The position numbers and the translations under genes were made by a program. The notes under the pieces are model-generated. The model saw nothing but the letters and a program-made list of their open reading frames with translations. It did no database searches and was not told the origin of the DNA. This document shows, piece by piece, positions 1-7,660 of a stretch of DNA of 44,859 bases (positions within the stretch are counted from its first letter, which is position 1; the number at the start of each line of letters is the position of its first letter). The DNA is from Deltaproteobacteria bacterium (GTDB lineage: Bacteria > Desulfobacterota > Binatia > UBA9968 > JAJDTQ01): positions 1 through 44,859 of the forward strand of contig JAPPNE010000089.1 in the NCBI GenBank assembly GCA_028818775.1. Reading direction: 5' to 3'.

Positions 1-202
1 GCTTGCCGATGAGCTTGCGCGGGTAGGTGGACACCACCGCCGGCGTCTGCGCCCCGGGACGTCCGGGGATGCCGGTCATGATCACCGCGGTGGTGATGCC
101 GCTCCACAGGAGGAAGCTGCGCCGGCTCACGAGGCAGGGCGCCGAGCCTTCCTTTTCCTCGACGCCCGTGGGGCCGGGGAGGTTTCGGCAGGATATCGTC
201 AT
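1..202 (-). CDS. Tat-exported protein, N-terminal part (possibly Rieske-type)
   Basis: The gene runs off the left edge, so only about 67 N-terminal residues are visible. It starts at an ATG preceded by GGAGGA about 9 bases upstream. Residues 25-47 form a twin-arginine signal: SRRSFLL, a hydrophobic stretch, then an Ala-Gln region that could be the cleavage site. This indicates export of a folded, probably cofactor-bearing protein through the Tat system; a tatC gene lies at 15210-15941. The mature start (STYPRKLIGK) resembles the beginning of Tat-exported Rieske [2Fe-2S] subunits, but no cluster-binding motif is in view, so that identity is a guess. It is the third gene after two di-haem cytochrome peroxidases on the same strand, which fits a periplasmic redox role. 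The Tat signal is well supported; the family is not. Confidence 0.6.
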   Translation of the reverse strand, partial: MTISCRNLPGPTGVEEKEGSAPCLVSRRSFLLWSGITTAVIMTGIPGRPGAQTPAVVSTYPRKLIGK

Positions 203-235
203 GGTATTTGTCCTCCGGCATTCGAGCGACGTCAC

Positions 236-327
236 GTCCTTCGACTTCGCTTCGCTACGCTCAGGACGAACGGAGACAGGCTGTCACAACCGTTCGTCTT
301 GAGCGTAGCGGAGCGAAGTCGAAGGAC
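236..327. repeat. Long inverted repeat, 38-base arms
   Basis: Arms 236-273 and 290-327 are complementary at 36 of 38 positions and separated by a 16-base loop that itself contains a small palindrome (GACAG-G-CTGTC, 275-285). It lies between the peroxidase gene ending at 351 and the Tat-exported gene starting at 202, both on the minus strand. A transcript would fold into a very stable hairpin that could terminate or attenuate transcription. The arm sequence, rich in CTTCG/GCTACGC motifs, looks like the dispersed intergenic palindromes common in environmental genomes. There is no U-tract, so a classical terminator is not certain. Confidence 0.8.
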
Positions 328-350
328 AGCTCACTTCCTCGAACAGTCTC

Positions 351-1493
351 CTACGACCCCTTCCCGCCCGGAGGCGGCAGCGGCTGCATCACCGGGAGAT
401 CCGGCGTCTCCATCAAGATTTCCTCGCCCGAGAGGCTTTCGAGGAAGGCCACCAGGTCGTCCATCTCCGCGCCGGTGAGGCCCAAGGGCCGGATCAGCGG
501 GCTCTTGGTGGCGGCGAACTCGTTCTCGCCGCCGCCGCCGTTGTAGAACTCGACGACGTCGCGCAGGGTCTCGATCATGCCGTTGTGCATGTAGGGCGCC
601 GTGTACTTGGTGTAGCGCAGGCTCGGGGTGCGGAACTTGCCCAGGTGCTTCCTATCCTTGGCTCGGAAGTAGAGACCGGGGTCGTCCTTGGTCTTGCGGT
701 ACATGTCTTCGGTGACGCCCTTGGCATAGAGCTCGAAGCGGAAGGTAATCTGCGCCACCGCGTCGTCCTCCCAGCCGTTGTATGGGGGCACGCCCACGTT
801 GTGGTACTTCTCGTCGGTCAGCAGCGGCCCGCTGTGACAGGCGATGCAGTTGGCCTTGCCCGAGAACAGCGCGAGGCCCCGTTTCTGCGACGCGTTGAGC
901 GCGGCATCGTCGCCGCGCATGTAGCGGTCGAAGGGCGTGTCGGTCTGCACCAGGGTGCGCTCGAAGGCGGCGATGGCCATGTAGGCGTGGCGGATGTTGG
1001 GCCAGTCGTCGCCGAAGACCTCCTTGAACCGTCGCCGGTACTCGGGCACGAAGGCAAGCCGCGCCTCCATCATGTCGTCCTCGCCGTTCCCCGCCACCGC
1101 GCCCCGGGCCGCGGAGCGCGCCTGGGACTCCAGCGACCTGGAAGACCCAGCCCAGAAGAGCTTGCCGTAATAGGCTGCGTTGATGATGGTCTGGCTGTTG
1201 CGCCAGTGTATGGTGCCGGGGTAGCCCGTGCTGACGGGTTCCGGGACCGACCAACCCGCCTCGGGAAAGTGGCAGACCGCGCACGGCATGGCGTAGTTGC
1301 CCGAGAGGATGGGATCGAAGAACAGCAGCTTGCCGAGCTCGACCTTCTCCGCCGACATCGGGTTGTCCGCGGGGACGGGGGGCGGACCCAGGGGAGCCAA
1401 CCCCGGCGGTCGCACCGCGCCCGCCGGCGCGGCCGCCGCCAGCACAGCGGCTGCCGCGATGGCGAGAATCGTTCGGAAGCGGTTCACGGCCAT
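351..1493 (-). CDS. Di-haem cytochrome c peroxidase family protein
   Basis: 380 residues. An N-terminal signal peptide (residues 1-26, Ala-rich, ending AGA) sends it to the periplasm. Two haem c sites are visible, CAVCH at 71-75 and CIACH at 216-220, the spacing of the bacterial CcpA/MauG family. The C-terminal domain carries TAPYMHNG, whose Met is the distal ligand of the electron-transfer haem in classical peroxidases, rather than the Tyr of MauG. The likely reaction is reduction of hydrogen peroxide using electrons from a small cytochrome c or cupredoxin. A Pro/Gly-rich tail (PLPPPGGKGS) follows the last helix. It starts 5 bases after the stop of a second peroxidase (1499-2572), so the two are co-transcribed. 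A partner such as the cytochrome at 2821 is plausible. The family is clear; the exact substrate is not. Confidence 0.93.
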   Translation of the reverse strand: MAVNRFRTILAIAAAAVLAAAAPAGAVRPPGLAPLGPPPVPADNPMSAEKVELGKLLFFDPILSGNYAMPCAVCHFPEAGWSVPEPVSTGYPGTIHWRNSQTIINAAYYGKLFWAGSSRSLESQARSAARGAVAGNGEDDMMEARLAFVPEYRRRFKEVFGDDWPNIRHAYMAIAAFERTLVQTDTPFDRYMRGDDAALNASQKRGLALFSGKANCIACHSGPLLTDEKYHNVGVPPYNGWEDDAVAQITFRFELYAKGVTEDMYRKTKDDPGLYFRAKDRKHLGKFRTPSLRYTKYTAPYMHNGMIETLRDVVEFYNGGGGENEFAATKSPLIRPLGLTGAEMDDLVAFLESLSGEEILMETPDLPVMQPLPPPGGKGS

Positions 1494-1498
1494 CTCCC

Positions 1499-2572
1499 TT
1501 AGTTCGGTGCCCTGCGCCAGTTCCGGACCGGCTTGTAGTCGTAGTCGTCCGCGCGCCAGACGAATTCGTCTACGTCGAACGTCTCGCCGCTCAGCGCATC
1601 GAGAAAAGCCAGGAGATCGGCCTTCTCTTCAGGCGTCAATCCGAGCGGCTTGAGTCGCGGGTCCTTCAACGGATCGTCGCCGCCGCCGGCGTCATAGAAA
1701 TCCACGACCTCCTCCAGCGACCGGAACACGCCGTTGTGCATGTAAGGCGCCGTCCACTTGAGCTCGCGCAGGGTCGGCGTGAGGAAGCTGCGGCGGGTCT
1801 CCGGCCGGTGGGTGCGCACATAGGCGCCAGGGTCCTCGCGCAGGCTCATGTAGTTCTCGATGCCCATGAACTTGGCGTAGGTCACGAACGCGGAGTGCCT
1901 CCTGGGGTCGGCCCAGATCTCCGGATTGTCCGGAACTCCGGTGTTGTGCGGCTTGTCGTCGGTGAAACGCGGCCCCGAGTGACACGCGGCACACCCCGCG
2001 CGGCCCTGGAACAGTGCCTGCCCCCGGCGGGCGGCGGCGGACAGCCTGCCCGTGTCGACGGGCGTGCCGCGGGAGACGATGGTGTCCAGGAACGCGGCCA
2101 GAGCCCGGCGGGCGCCGCCGTTGGACGGCTCGCCGAGTCCGGCGGCCCGGAACATCTTCCCGTAGACCGGATCCTGCTTGAGACGTTCCTGCATGAGCCT
2201 CATGTCCATGTTCATGAGGTAGGTCTCGGTGAGCATCTCGCGAGTGACGTCGTTGAGGTTCGTGCCCAGCCGGCCGTCGTGCATCCACGCGGCGCGACGG
2301 CCGACGTTGGCCAGAGTGGGAGTATTGCGGAAGTGGGCGGCCCCGGTGTAGGCGGCGGACAGGGGCTGCCCGTCGCTGAACGCCTTGTCCGGCTGGTGGC
2401 AGGTCGCGCAGGCGAAATTGACGTCGCCGGAAAGCCGCTCGTCGTAGAACAGCCTCTTGCCCAACTCGGCGCGGGCCGCCGCCACGGTCTTGTCACCCAC
2501 GGAACCCGCGCCGGGCACGGGAGCGGCCAACCCCACCAGAGACACCAGAACCAACCCGAGAGTCAGTCTCAT
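1499..2572 (-). CDS. Di-haem cytochrome c peroxidase family protein
   Basis: 357 residues with a signal peptide (about 1-22, ending PGAG). Haem c motifs are CATCH at 55-59 and CAACH at 194-198. The Met-containing TAPYMHNG motif is present towards the C-terminus, as in hydrogen peroxide-reducing CcpA. It is a diverged paralogue of the protein at 351-1493: both share the architecture LGKxLFxD, CxxCH, CxxCHSGP, TAPYMHNG and VVxFYxxGGG, but differ in most other positions. It is the first gene of a minus-strand unit that continues into the second peroxidase and a Tat-exported protein. The promoter must lie in 2573-2820, shared with the divergent cytochrome c gene. Two non-identical peroxidases in tandem may form a heteromer or act at different peroxide levels; this is inference. 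Confidence 0.93.
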   Translation of the reverse strand: MRLTLGLVLVSLVGLAAPVPGAGSVGDKTVAAARAELGKRLFYDERLSGDVNFACATCHQPDKAFSDGQPLSAAYTGAAHFRNTPTLANVGRRAAWMHDGRLGTNLNDVTREMLTETYLMNMDMRLMQERLKQDPVYGKMFRAAGLGEPSNGGARRALAAFLDTIVSRGTPVDTGRLSAAARRGQALFQGRAGCAACHSGPRFTDDKPHNTGVPDNPEIWADPRRHSAFVTYAKFMGIENYMSLREDPGAYVRTHRPETRRSFLTPTLRELKWTAPYMHNGVFRSLEEVVDFYDAGGGDDPLKDPRLKPLGLTPEEKADLLAFLDALSGETFDVDEFVWRADDYDYKPVRNWRRAPN

Positions 2573-2820
2573 GAGCGCACCTTCCGCGCCAACCGTCGCA
2601 CAGGGCCTTCCGTAGTCGCGTCAAGTCGCCGGTGTCGGGAATGGGCTCGAACGGCACCCCTCGCGTTCATCCCCGGACACCGATTCCCAAGCTCGATGAT
2701 ACCACTGCCGTGCCCCACGAGACAACGAGAAACCGCTCCCGGGTGTCTCCCGTGCCTCTTTCAATTCCCGACGACACTACCTAAATTGGAAGGAGGGTCA
2801 CGCAGAGGGGAGGAGCCACC

Positions 2821-3231
2821 ATGGTACGAGGCGTTTTCCTGTTGTCCGCGGCTCTGGCCTGGGCGGCTCTGGGGGCGAACGCGGCCTTCGCCGAGGGCGA
2901 CGTCGCAGCCGGCAAGAAGGTCTTCAAGCGCTGCCTCGTGTGCCATACCGACGTGGAGGGCAAGCACAAGACCGGACCCACCCTCCACGAGGTCCTGGGC
3001 CGGGCCGCGGGAACGGCGAAGGGGTTCCGATACTCGCCGGCTTACGTACGGGCGGGGAAGGAGGGCCTGGTCTGGAAGGACGAGACCCTGTTCGAGTACC
3101 TCAGGCATCCCAAGAAATTTCTCCGCAAGTTTCTGAAGGACCCCAAGGTCAAGTCGCGCATGACCATGAAATACTTCAAGGAGAAGGACCGCCGCGACGT
3201 CATCGAGTACATGAAGTCGCTTGGCAACTGA
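2821..3231 (+). CDS. Mono-haem class I cytochrome c (c2-like)
   Basis: 136 residues. The signal peptide covers residues 1-24 (ANAAFA|EG). A single haem site, CLVCH, is at 38-42, followed by the KTGPTLHEVLGR segment typical of cytochrome c2/mitochondrial-type proteins. The distal ligand is probably one of the Met residues in SRMTM near the C-terminus, followed by the usual KEKDRRDVIEYMKSL helix. It is a periplasmic electron carrier. Start choice: ATG with GGGGAGGAG just upstream. It is transcribed away from the peroxidase operon across a 248-base gap and is a natural electron donor for those peroxidases, although that pairing is inferred from position only. The Lys-rich stretch before the Met ligand (LRKFLKDPKVKSR) would give a positive docking face. 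Confidence 0.93.
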   Translation: MVRGVFLLSAALAWAALGANAAFAEGDVAAGKKVFKRCLVCHTDVEGKHKTGPTLHEVLGRAAGTAKGFRYSPAYVRAGKEGLVWKDETLFEYLRHPKKFLRKFLKDPKVKSRMTMKYFKEKDRRDVIEYMKSLGN

Positions 3232-3307
3232 GCCGGGAACTACGGCAAACCGCGGTCTCTCCCACACGCCCGCCCGCGCGACAGGCTTCGCAGATCGTTG
3301 ACACCGA

Positions 3308-3319
3308 CAAACCGGTTTG
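3308..3319. promoter_or_regulatory. 12-base perfect palindrome upstream of the VOC gene
   Basis: CAAACCGGTTTG is a perfect dyad lying about 76 bases before the start at 3395, inside the otherwise featureless 163-base gap after the cytochrome gene. Its place and symmetry suit an operator for a dimeric regulator of the 3395-7553 gene set. No -10 or -35 hexamers could be assigned beside it, so the call is tentative. Confidence 0.3.
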
Positions 3320-3394
3320 GTATCGGCGTGCCATGGACAGGCATGCGTCCACCCTCAGGGATTTCCGGGCCTGACGGCCCGCAGGAGGTGACCG

Positions 3395-4435
3395 ATGGAA
3401 AGAAATGAGCCACGCGGCGTCGTGCATTGGATCGATCATTTTATCGTGGGCACCAACGACATGGTGGAGTGGGTCGACTGGGCGGTGAACGCCACCGGCA
3501 TCACCCGGCGGCCGATCCGCGGCATCACCACCAAGGCACGACAGAAGGACGTCCCGATCATGTGCTTCCTGTGGTGGGATGGCGAGTCCTGCCGCATCGG
3601 CGCGTTCCTCCAGCCCGAGGTCTACCCGACCGCCAAGCCCCTGGGCGAGGAGTTGCCGCGTTGCGGCTTCTACATCCGCCCCGAGGACGTGGACCGGCAC
3701 GTCAAGCGGCTCGAGCGCCACGACATTCCCCACACCGACCCGGTCCGGACCGCGGACGGCGGCGACGAGGGCACGGTGATCCACTTCGCCGACCCCGACG
3801 GCAACCAGTTCGAGTTCTGGGCCCCGGAGCACATGCCCGAAGGCGCCATGGAAATGTGCACCACCGAGGGCGTCGGGCGCATCAGCCACGCCGTGTACGG
3901 CTCCCGGGACCTGGGCCGCACCGCCGATTTCTTTGGCAAGTATTGCGCCCTGGAACCGGAAGTGAACCCCAACGTGGCCGAGGGGAACCTGGTGCTGCGG
4001 CTGCACGCCGGCGGCCGGCTCATCTACAAGCTCACGGACGAGGTGGACGAGCGCGTGGCCGGGCACGGACCCTGGTGGGACATGCACACGGCGCTGACCG
4101 TGCGGGCGGATGAGTTCATGCCCAACTACCGGCGCATGTGGGAGACCCTGCCCGAGGAAGCCATGGCCAAGGAAGACGACACCCTCACCCTGGAGCAGGA
4201 GGACGCCCTGCCGGCGCGCACCGGCCTGCACCGCAGCCCGGTAGGCTACCGCTGGAAGGCCATGTTCGAGCGCGGCGACGAATTCTACGACTGGGACGGG
4301 CACGCCTTCCACTTCTTCGGCGGCAGACCCGTGAAGGACGACGGATCCCTCGCCCTCTACACCATCGTGGAGCAGGAAGAGTACCTCACCGACGTCGCCG
4401 TCGAGGCCGAGAAAGCGCGGGTCGCCCAAGGCTGA
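3395..4435 (+). CDS. VOC-fold (glyoxalase / extradiol dioxygenase) protein
   Basis: 346 residues, cytoplasmic, with no signal peptide. Two vicinal-oxygen-chelate modules are visible. The first (about 8-150) begins VVHWIDHFIVGTND and ends with FADPDGNQFEFW; the second begins GRISHAVYGSRDLGRTADFF near residue 165 and ends with GHAFHFFGG near residue 310. His in the HWIDH or SHAVYG strands and Glu in FEFW are the usual metal ligands of such proteins, so a ferrous or other divalent metal enzyme acting on an aromatic or dicarbonyl substrate is likely. The start is supported by AGGAGGTGA upstream. It is followed by an IspH-like protein, a UbiD-type decarboxylase and a LOG-like protein on the same strand, suggesting a catabolic pathway for an aromatic or unsaturated acid. 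Substrate unknown. Confidence 0.8.
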   Translation: MERNEPRGVVHWIDHFIVGTNDMVEWVDWAVNATGITRRPIRGITTKARQKDVPIMCFLWWDGESCRIGAFLQPEVYPTAKPLGEELPRCGFYIRPEDVDRHVKRLERHDIPHTDPVRTADGGDEGTVIHFADPDGNQFEFWAPEHMPEGAMEMCTTEGVGRISHAVYGSRDLGRTADFFGKYCALEPEVNPNVAEGNLVLRLHAGGRLIYKLTDEVDERVAGHGPWWDMHTALTVRADEFMPNYRRMWETLPEEAMAKEDDTLTLEQEDALPARTGLHRSPVGYRWKAMFERGDEFYDWDGHAFHFFGGRPVKDDGSLALYTIVEQEEYLTDVAVEAEKARVAQG

Positions 4436-4448
4436 CGGCTGTTTTCAC

Positions 4449-4486
4449 CCCTGGTCAAGATCAGCCGCGGCTGATCTTGACCAGGG
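4449..4486. repeat. Perfect 38-base palindrome
   Basis: Two 19-base arms meet with no loop: CCCTGGTCAAGATCAGCCG followed at once by its exact complement. It sits 13 bases after the stop of the VOC gene and 63 bases before the IspH-like gene. In RNA it would form a strong hairpin that could trim or attenuate read-through from the first gene; in DNA it could be an operator. No T-run follows, so it is not a standard Rho-independent terminator. Confidence 0.85.
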
Positions 4487-4549
4487 TCCACACTCGCCCT
4501 TCCGATTTGCAAACATTCCGCAACGACTCGGTTCAGCGAGGAGGCTTTC

Positions 4550-5434
4550 ATGGAAGTGGTCAAGGTCGACTTCAAGGGGACCAAGGGGATTCCGCCGTCG
4601 GGTCTGTGCGTGGGCGTGCACCGGGCCGGGGCGATGCACCAGAAGATGGTGGAGAAGTACGGCAGCGGCATCGCCGTGTGGTCCCTCCGGCCCGAGAACG
4701 ACTTCATCGCCTTCAAGTCGCTGGAGGACGAAGACGGCATCCGCTCCACCAACGACATGGACTCCATCCAGGACGAGAAGCTCATCTACGGCGTGCGCGG
4801 CGCGCCCCCGGAGATCCGCAGGCAAGCGAAGGAACAAGGCCTGGAACTGCTGGCCGACGCCACCTGTCCGTTCGTCGTTCAGCAGGAGGAGGCGGAGCTT
4901 GAGCTGCTGGACCAGGGCTGCCACCTGGTGATCCTGAGCAGCCGCTCGCACCACGGTATCCCGCGCCTCATGGGCATCGCCAAGGAGAAGGAGCGGGAGG
5001 TGTTCATCGTCGAGAAGGCGGAGGACGTCGACGACATCCGCCTTACCCGGTTCGAGCCCGTGGGGGTCATCGTCCAGACGACGTTCTGGATGGAGAGCTA
5101 CACCGGTATCATGACCCGGATCCTTGAGCGTTTCGCCAACGTGCGCATCCGCAACACCGCCTGCATCGACTCGCTGCAAAGGCTTCCCAAGGTCGAGGAA
5201 CTGGCGCGCGATGTGGAGGCGGTGGTCATCTTCGGCTGGACCGAGGGCATGACCAACCGCATGGAGGAGGTGGCAAAGGCCTTCAACGACAACGTCTACC
5301 GCATCGAAAAGCTCGAAGACCTGGACCGGTCCTGGTTCACGGGCAAGTCCCGGGTCGGCATCATCGGCGCCAACGAGACCACCGACGACCTCGTGGACGA
5401 GGCGGTGGAACGCATCAAGTCCATGGCGGCCTGA
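4550..5434 (+). CDS. Divergent IspH/LytB-like iron-sulfur protein
   Basis: 294 residues. The three cysteines that hold the iron-sulfur cluster in IspH are kept in recognisable contexts: Cys20 (GLCVGVHRA), Cys106 (DATCPFV) and Cys205 (NTACIDSLQR). The QTT motif is at 176-178. Residues that bind the diphosphate and donate the proton in IspH are changed: the HGVSP motif is RGAPP (83-87), the HPEVEG motif is HHGIPR (134-139) so the catalytic Glu is Gly136, the NSSNSxRL motif is EGMTNRM, and the GASxP motif is GANET. The protein therefore probably keeps the fold and cluster but not (E)-4-hydroxy-3-methylbut-2-enyl diphosphate reductase activity. It lies 14 bases before a UbiD-family gene, pointing to reductive dehydroxylation or a redox step in the same pathway. 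Start: ATG with GCGAGGAGG 8 bases upstream. Confidence 0.85.
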   Translation: MEVVKVDFKGTKGIPPSGLCVGVHRAGAMHQKMVEKYGSGIAVWSLRPENDFIAFKSLEDEDGIRSTNDMDSIQDEKLIYGVRGAPPEIRRQAKEQGLELLADATCPFVVQQEEAELELLDQGCHLVILSSRSHHGIPRLMGIAKEKEREVFIVEKAEDVDDIRLTRFEPVGVIVQTTFWMESYTGIMTRILERFANVRIRNTACIDSLQRLPKVEELARDVEAVVIFGWTEGMTNRMEEVAKAFNDNVYRIEKLEDLDRSWFTGKSRVGIIGANETTDDLVDEAVERIKSMAA

Positions 5435-5448
5435 GGGCGGGCGGAAAC

Positions 5449-6915
5449 ATGTCCACGGTCGCCAACATGGAAGCCAGACTCCCTTACCACGATCTTCGCG
5501 AATGGATGGCCCGGGCCGACGCCCTGGGCGAGCTCCGCACCGTCACCGGGGCGAGCTGGGAAGAGGACATCGGCCTCGCCGCCGACGCGGTCATCCGCGT
5601 CGACGACGGCCCTGCCGTGCTCTTCGACGAGGTCCCCGGCTGTCCCAGGGGTTTCCGGGTCCTGATCAACACCTTCGCCGGCAAGCGCCGGAACATGACG
5701 CTGGGATTCCCCGAGCACCTCACCAAGCAGGAGCTCAGCCAGGCCTTCTTCGACCACTACATCAAGGTGCAGCGGCGATTGCCCCACGTGGTGGTGGACG
5801 ACGGGCCGGTGTTCGAGAACATCCTCACCGGCGACGACATCGACGTCATGAAGTTCCCCACCCCCAAGTGGCACCGGGACGACGGCGGGCGCTACATCGG
5901 CACCGGCTGCTTCTGCGTCACCATCGACCCGGAGGAACGCTGGATCAACGTCGGCACCTACCGCGCCATGGTGCAGGGCCCGAAGTCGGTGAGCCTGCTG
6001 TTCGTGCCGGGCAAGCACGCCTACATGCACCGCAAGAAGTACTTCGACAAGGGCCAGCCCATGCCCGTCGCCCTGGTGGTGGGCAGCGACCCCATGTCGT
6101 TCTTCGTGGGGGGCACGGAGTTCCCCTACGGCGTGTGCGAGTTCGACGTGGTCGGCGGGCTGCGCGGCACCCCCGTGGAAGTGGTGCGCGGCCAGGTCAC
6201 CGGACTGCCTATCCCCGCCAACGCGGAGATCGTGCTGGAAGGGTTCCTGACCGAGGACGAACGCGCGGTGGAAGGGCCGTTCGGGGAATGGACCGGCTAC
6301 TATGCCGGCGGCGCCAGCGCGCAGCCCACCCTGGACATCCGCGCCATCTACCACCGCAACGATCCCATCATCCTGGGGGTGCCGCCGCTGGGCGCGGGGT
6401 CCGACGAGATGGCCCGCTACCGGGCCATCATGCGCTCGGCCATGCTCAAGCACGAGCTGGCCAACGCCGGCGTGCCCGACGTCACCCAAGTGTGGTGCCA
6501 CGAGGTCGGCGCCTCGCGCCTGCTGCACGGCATCGGCATCAAGCAGCGCTACCCCGGCCACGCCAGGCAGGCGGGGGTGCTCGCGTCGTCCTGCGGCTCG
6601 GTGGTGTACGGCTGCAAGTTCGTCATCGTGGTGGACGACGACGTCGACGTGTCCAACCTGGACGAGCTGGTCTGGGCCATGCTCACCCGCACCGATCCCG
6701 AGACCTCCATCGAGATCCTGCGCAAGATGCGCACGTCCCCCGCCGACCCGCGGGTGACGCCGGATCAGCGCAAGGTACAGGACCTCACCAACTCCCGCGT
6801 GGTGGTGGACGCCTGCCGTCCCTACGAGTGGTTCGACAGGTACCCCAAGGTGAACGCGCCCGGCCCGGACGTGGTGCGCAAGGCGCGCGAGAAGTTCGGC
6901 TACCTGCTGGACTGA
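5449..6915 (+). CDS. UbiD-family (prenyl-FMN) decarboxylase
   Basis: 488 residues, close to the usual UbiD length. Family marks include the IGTGCFCVTIDPE and NVGTYRAMV strands around 158-178, the catalytic-loop motif EGPFGEWTGYY near residue 280 with the Glu residues used in decarboxylation, and the KQRYPGHARQAG segment. These enzymes use prenylated FMN made by UbiX to decarboxylate or carboxylate alpha,beta-unsaturated or aromatic acids reversibly in the cytoplasm. No ubiX is in the window. Neighbours (VOC protein, IspH-like protein, LOG-like protein) suggest a dedicated degradative pathway rather than ubiquinone synthesis. The start at 5449 has only a weak ribosome site; an in-frame ATG at 5467 is an alternative. 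The family assignment is firm; the substrate cannot be told. Confidence 0.93.
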   Translation: MSTVANMEARLPYHDLREWMARADALGELRTVTGASWEEDIGLAADAVIRVDDGPAVLFDEVPGCPRGFRVLINTFAGKRRNMTLGFPEHLTKQELSQAFFDHYIKVQRRLPHVVVDDGPVFENILTGDDIDVMKFPTPKWHRDDGGRYIGTGCFCVTIDPEERWINVGTYRAMVQGPKSVSLLFVPGKHAYMHRKKYFDKGQPMPVALVVGSDPMSFFVGGTEFPYGVCEFDVVGGLRGTPVEVVRGQVTGLPIPANAEIVLEGFLTEDERAVEGPFGEWTGYYAGGASAQPTLDIRAIYHRNDPIILGVPPLGAGSDEMARYRAIMRSAMLKHELANAGVPDVTQVWCHEVGASRLLHGIGIKQRYPGHARQAGVLASSCGSVVYGCKFVIVVDDDVDVSNLDELVWAMLTRTDPETSIEILRKMRTSPADPRVTPDQRKVQDLTNSRVVVDACRPYEWFDRYPKVNAPGPDVVRKAREKFGYLLD

Positions 6916-7004
6916 GGGCTGACGGTCTGTATCCCGCGGAGGCACGGCAAAATGCACCGGCGGATTGCTGAGCCCTTATGCGTACAGGCCGTCGGGGAGG
7001 ATTC

Positions 7005-7553
7005 GTGACGCCCGGTGCCGCACGCTTCGCCCAAGCCGCGCTGGTAGGGGACTCGGACGCATCCTACGACAACCTGGCGCTGGCCGAGCAGGCCGGCGAG
7101 ATGCTGGCCCGTCGCGGCATCACCCTGATCACCGGCGGCCGCGGCGGCGTCATGGAAGCGGCCGCCCGCGGCGCCGCCGGAGCAGGCGGCCTCACCGTGG
7201 GGATCATGCCCGGCACCGACGCACGCTCGGCCAACCCCTGGTGCGATGTCGTCATCCCCACCGGCCTGGGCCACGCGCGCAACGTGCTCACGGCGCTGGC
7301 CGGCGACTTCATCGTGGCCGTGGGCGGCGGCGCAGGCACCCTTTCCGAGTTGTGCTTCGGCTGGATCCACGCCCGGCCCATCTACGTCCTGGGGGGATCG
7401 GGCGGTTGGTCCGACCGCCTTGCCGGCGGCGCGCTGGACCACCGCGCGTCCTCGGTGATCGTTCCCTGCGACGGCATTGAGACGCTGGAACGCGAAGTGG
7501 CGCGTTTTTGCGCCGCGAAGGGGCTGCGCCTTCGGGATCCGGGCGCGAAGTGA
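7005..7553 (+). CDS. LOG-like / TIGR00725-type nucleotide-binding protein
   Basis: About 182 residues. A Rossmann-like fold is suggested by ITGGRGGVMEAAARGA, TVGIMPG and VGGGAGTLSEL, the phosphate-binding loops shared by the cytokinin-activating LOG proteins and the TIGR00725 family. In LOG the second loop reads PGGxGTxxE; here it is GGGAGTLSE, so the lysine-decarboxylase-like fold and a nucleotide ligand are supported but phosphoribohydrolase activity is not proven. Start choice: GTG at 7005 with GGGGAGG just upstream; an ATG at 6978 is in frame but lacks such a site. It follows the UbiD gene by 89 bases on the same strand and may be part of that unit. No membrane segment or signal is seen. 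Confidence 0.78.
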   Translation: MTPGAARFAQAALVGDSDASYDNLALAEQAGEMLARRGITLITGGRGGVMEAAARGAAGAGGLTVGIMPGTDARSANPWCDVVIPTGLGHARNVLTALAGDFIVAVGGGAGTLSELCFGWIHARPIYVLGGSGGWSDRLAGGALDHRASSVIVPCDGIETLEREVARFCAAKGLRLRDPGAK

Positions 7554-7660
7554 CCGTCACGAGCGGTTGGAGACCCCCGTCGCCGCCGGCAGGGCAGCGC
7601 GGGCAAGGCCATGAGTACCCGCAAACGGTGGCTGGAACGTACGGGGCGCCAATTTAGTCC

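Noticed and set aside
203..350. CRISPR-like repeat unit
   Set aside because: The repeat is a single inverted pair, not a direct-repeat array with spacers.
3232..3394. tRNA or small RNA gene in the gap before the VOC gene
   Set aside because: No cloverleaf or TTCGA-type T-loop could be drawn; only the 12-base palindrome stands out.
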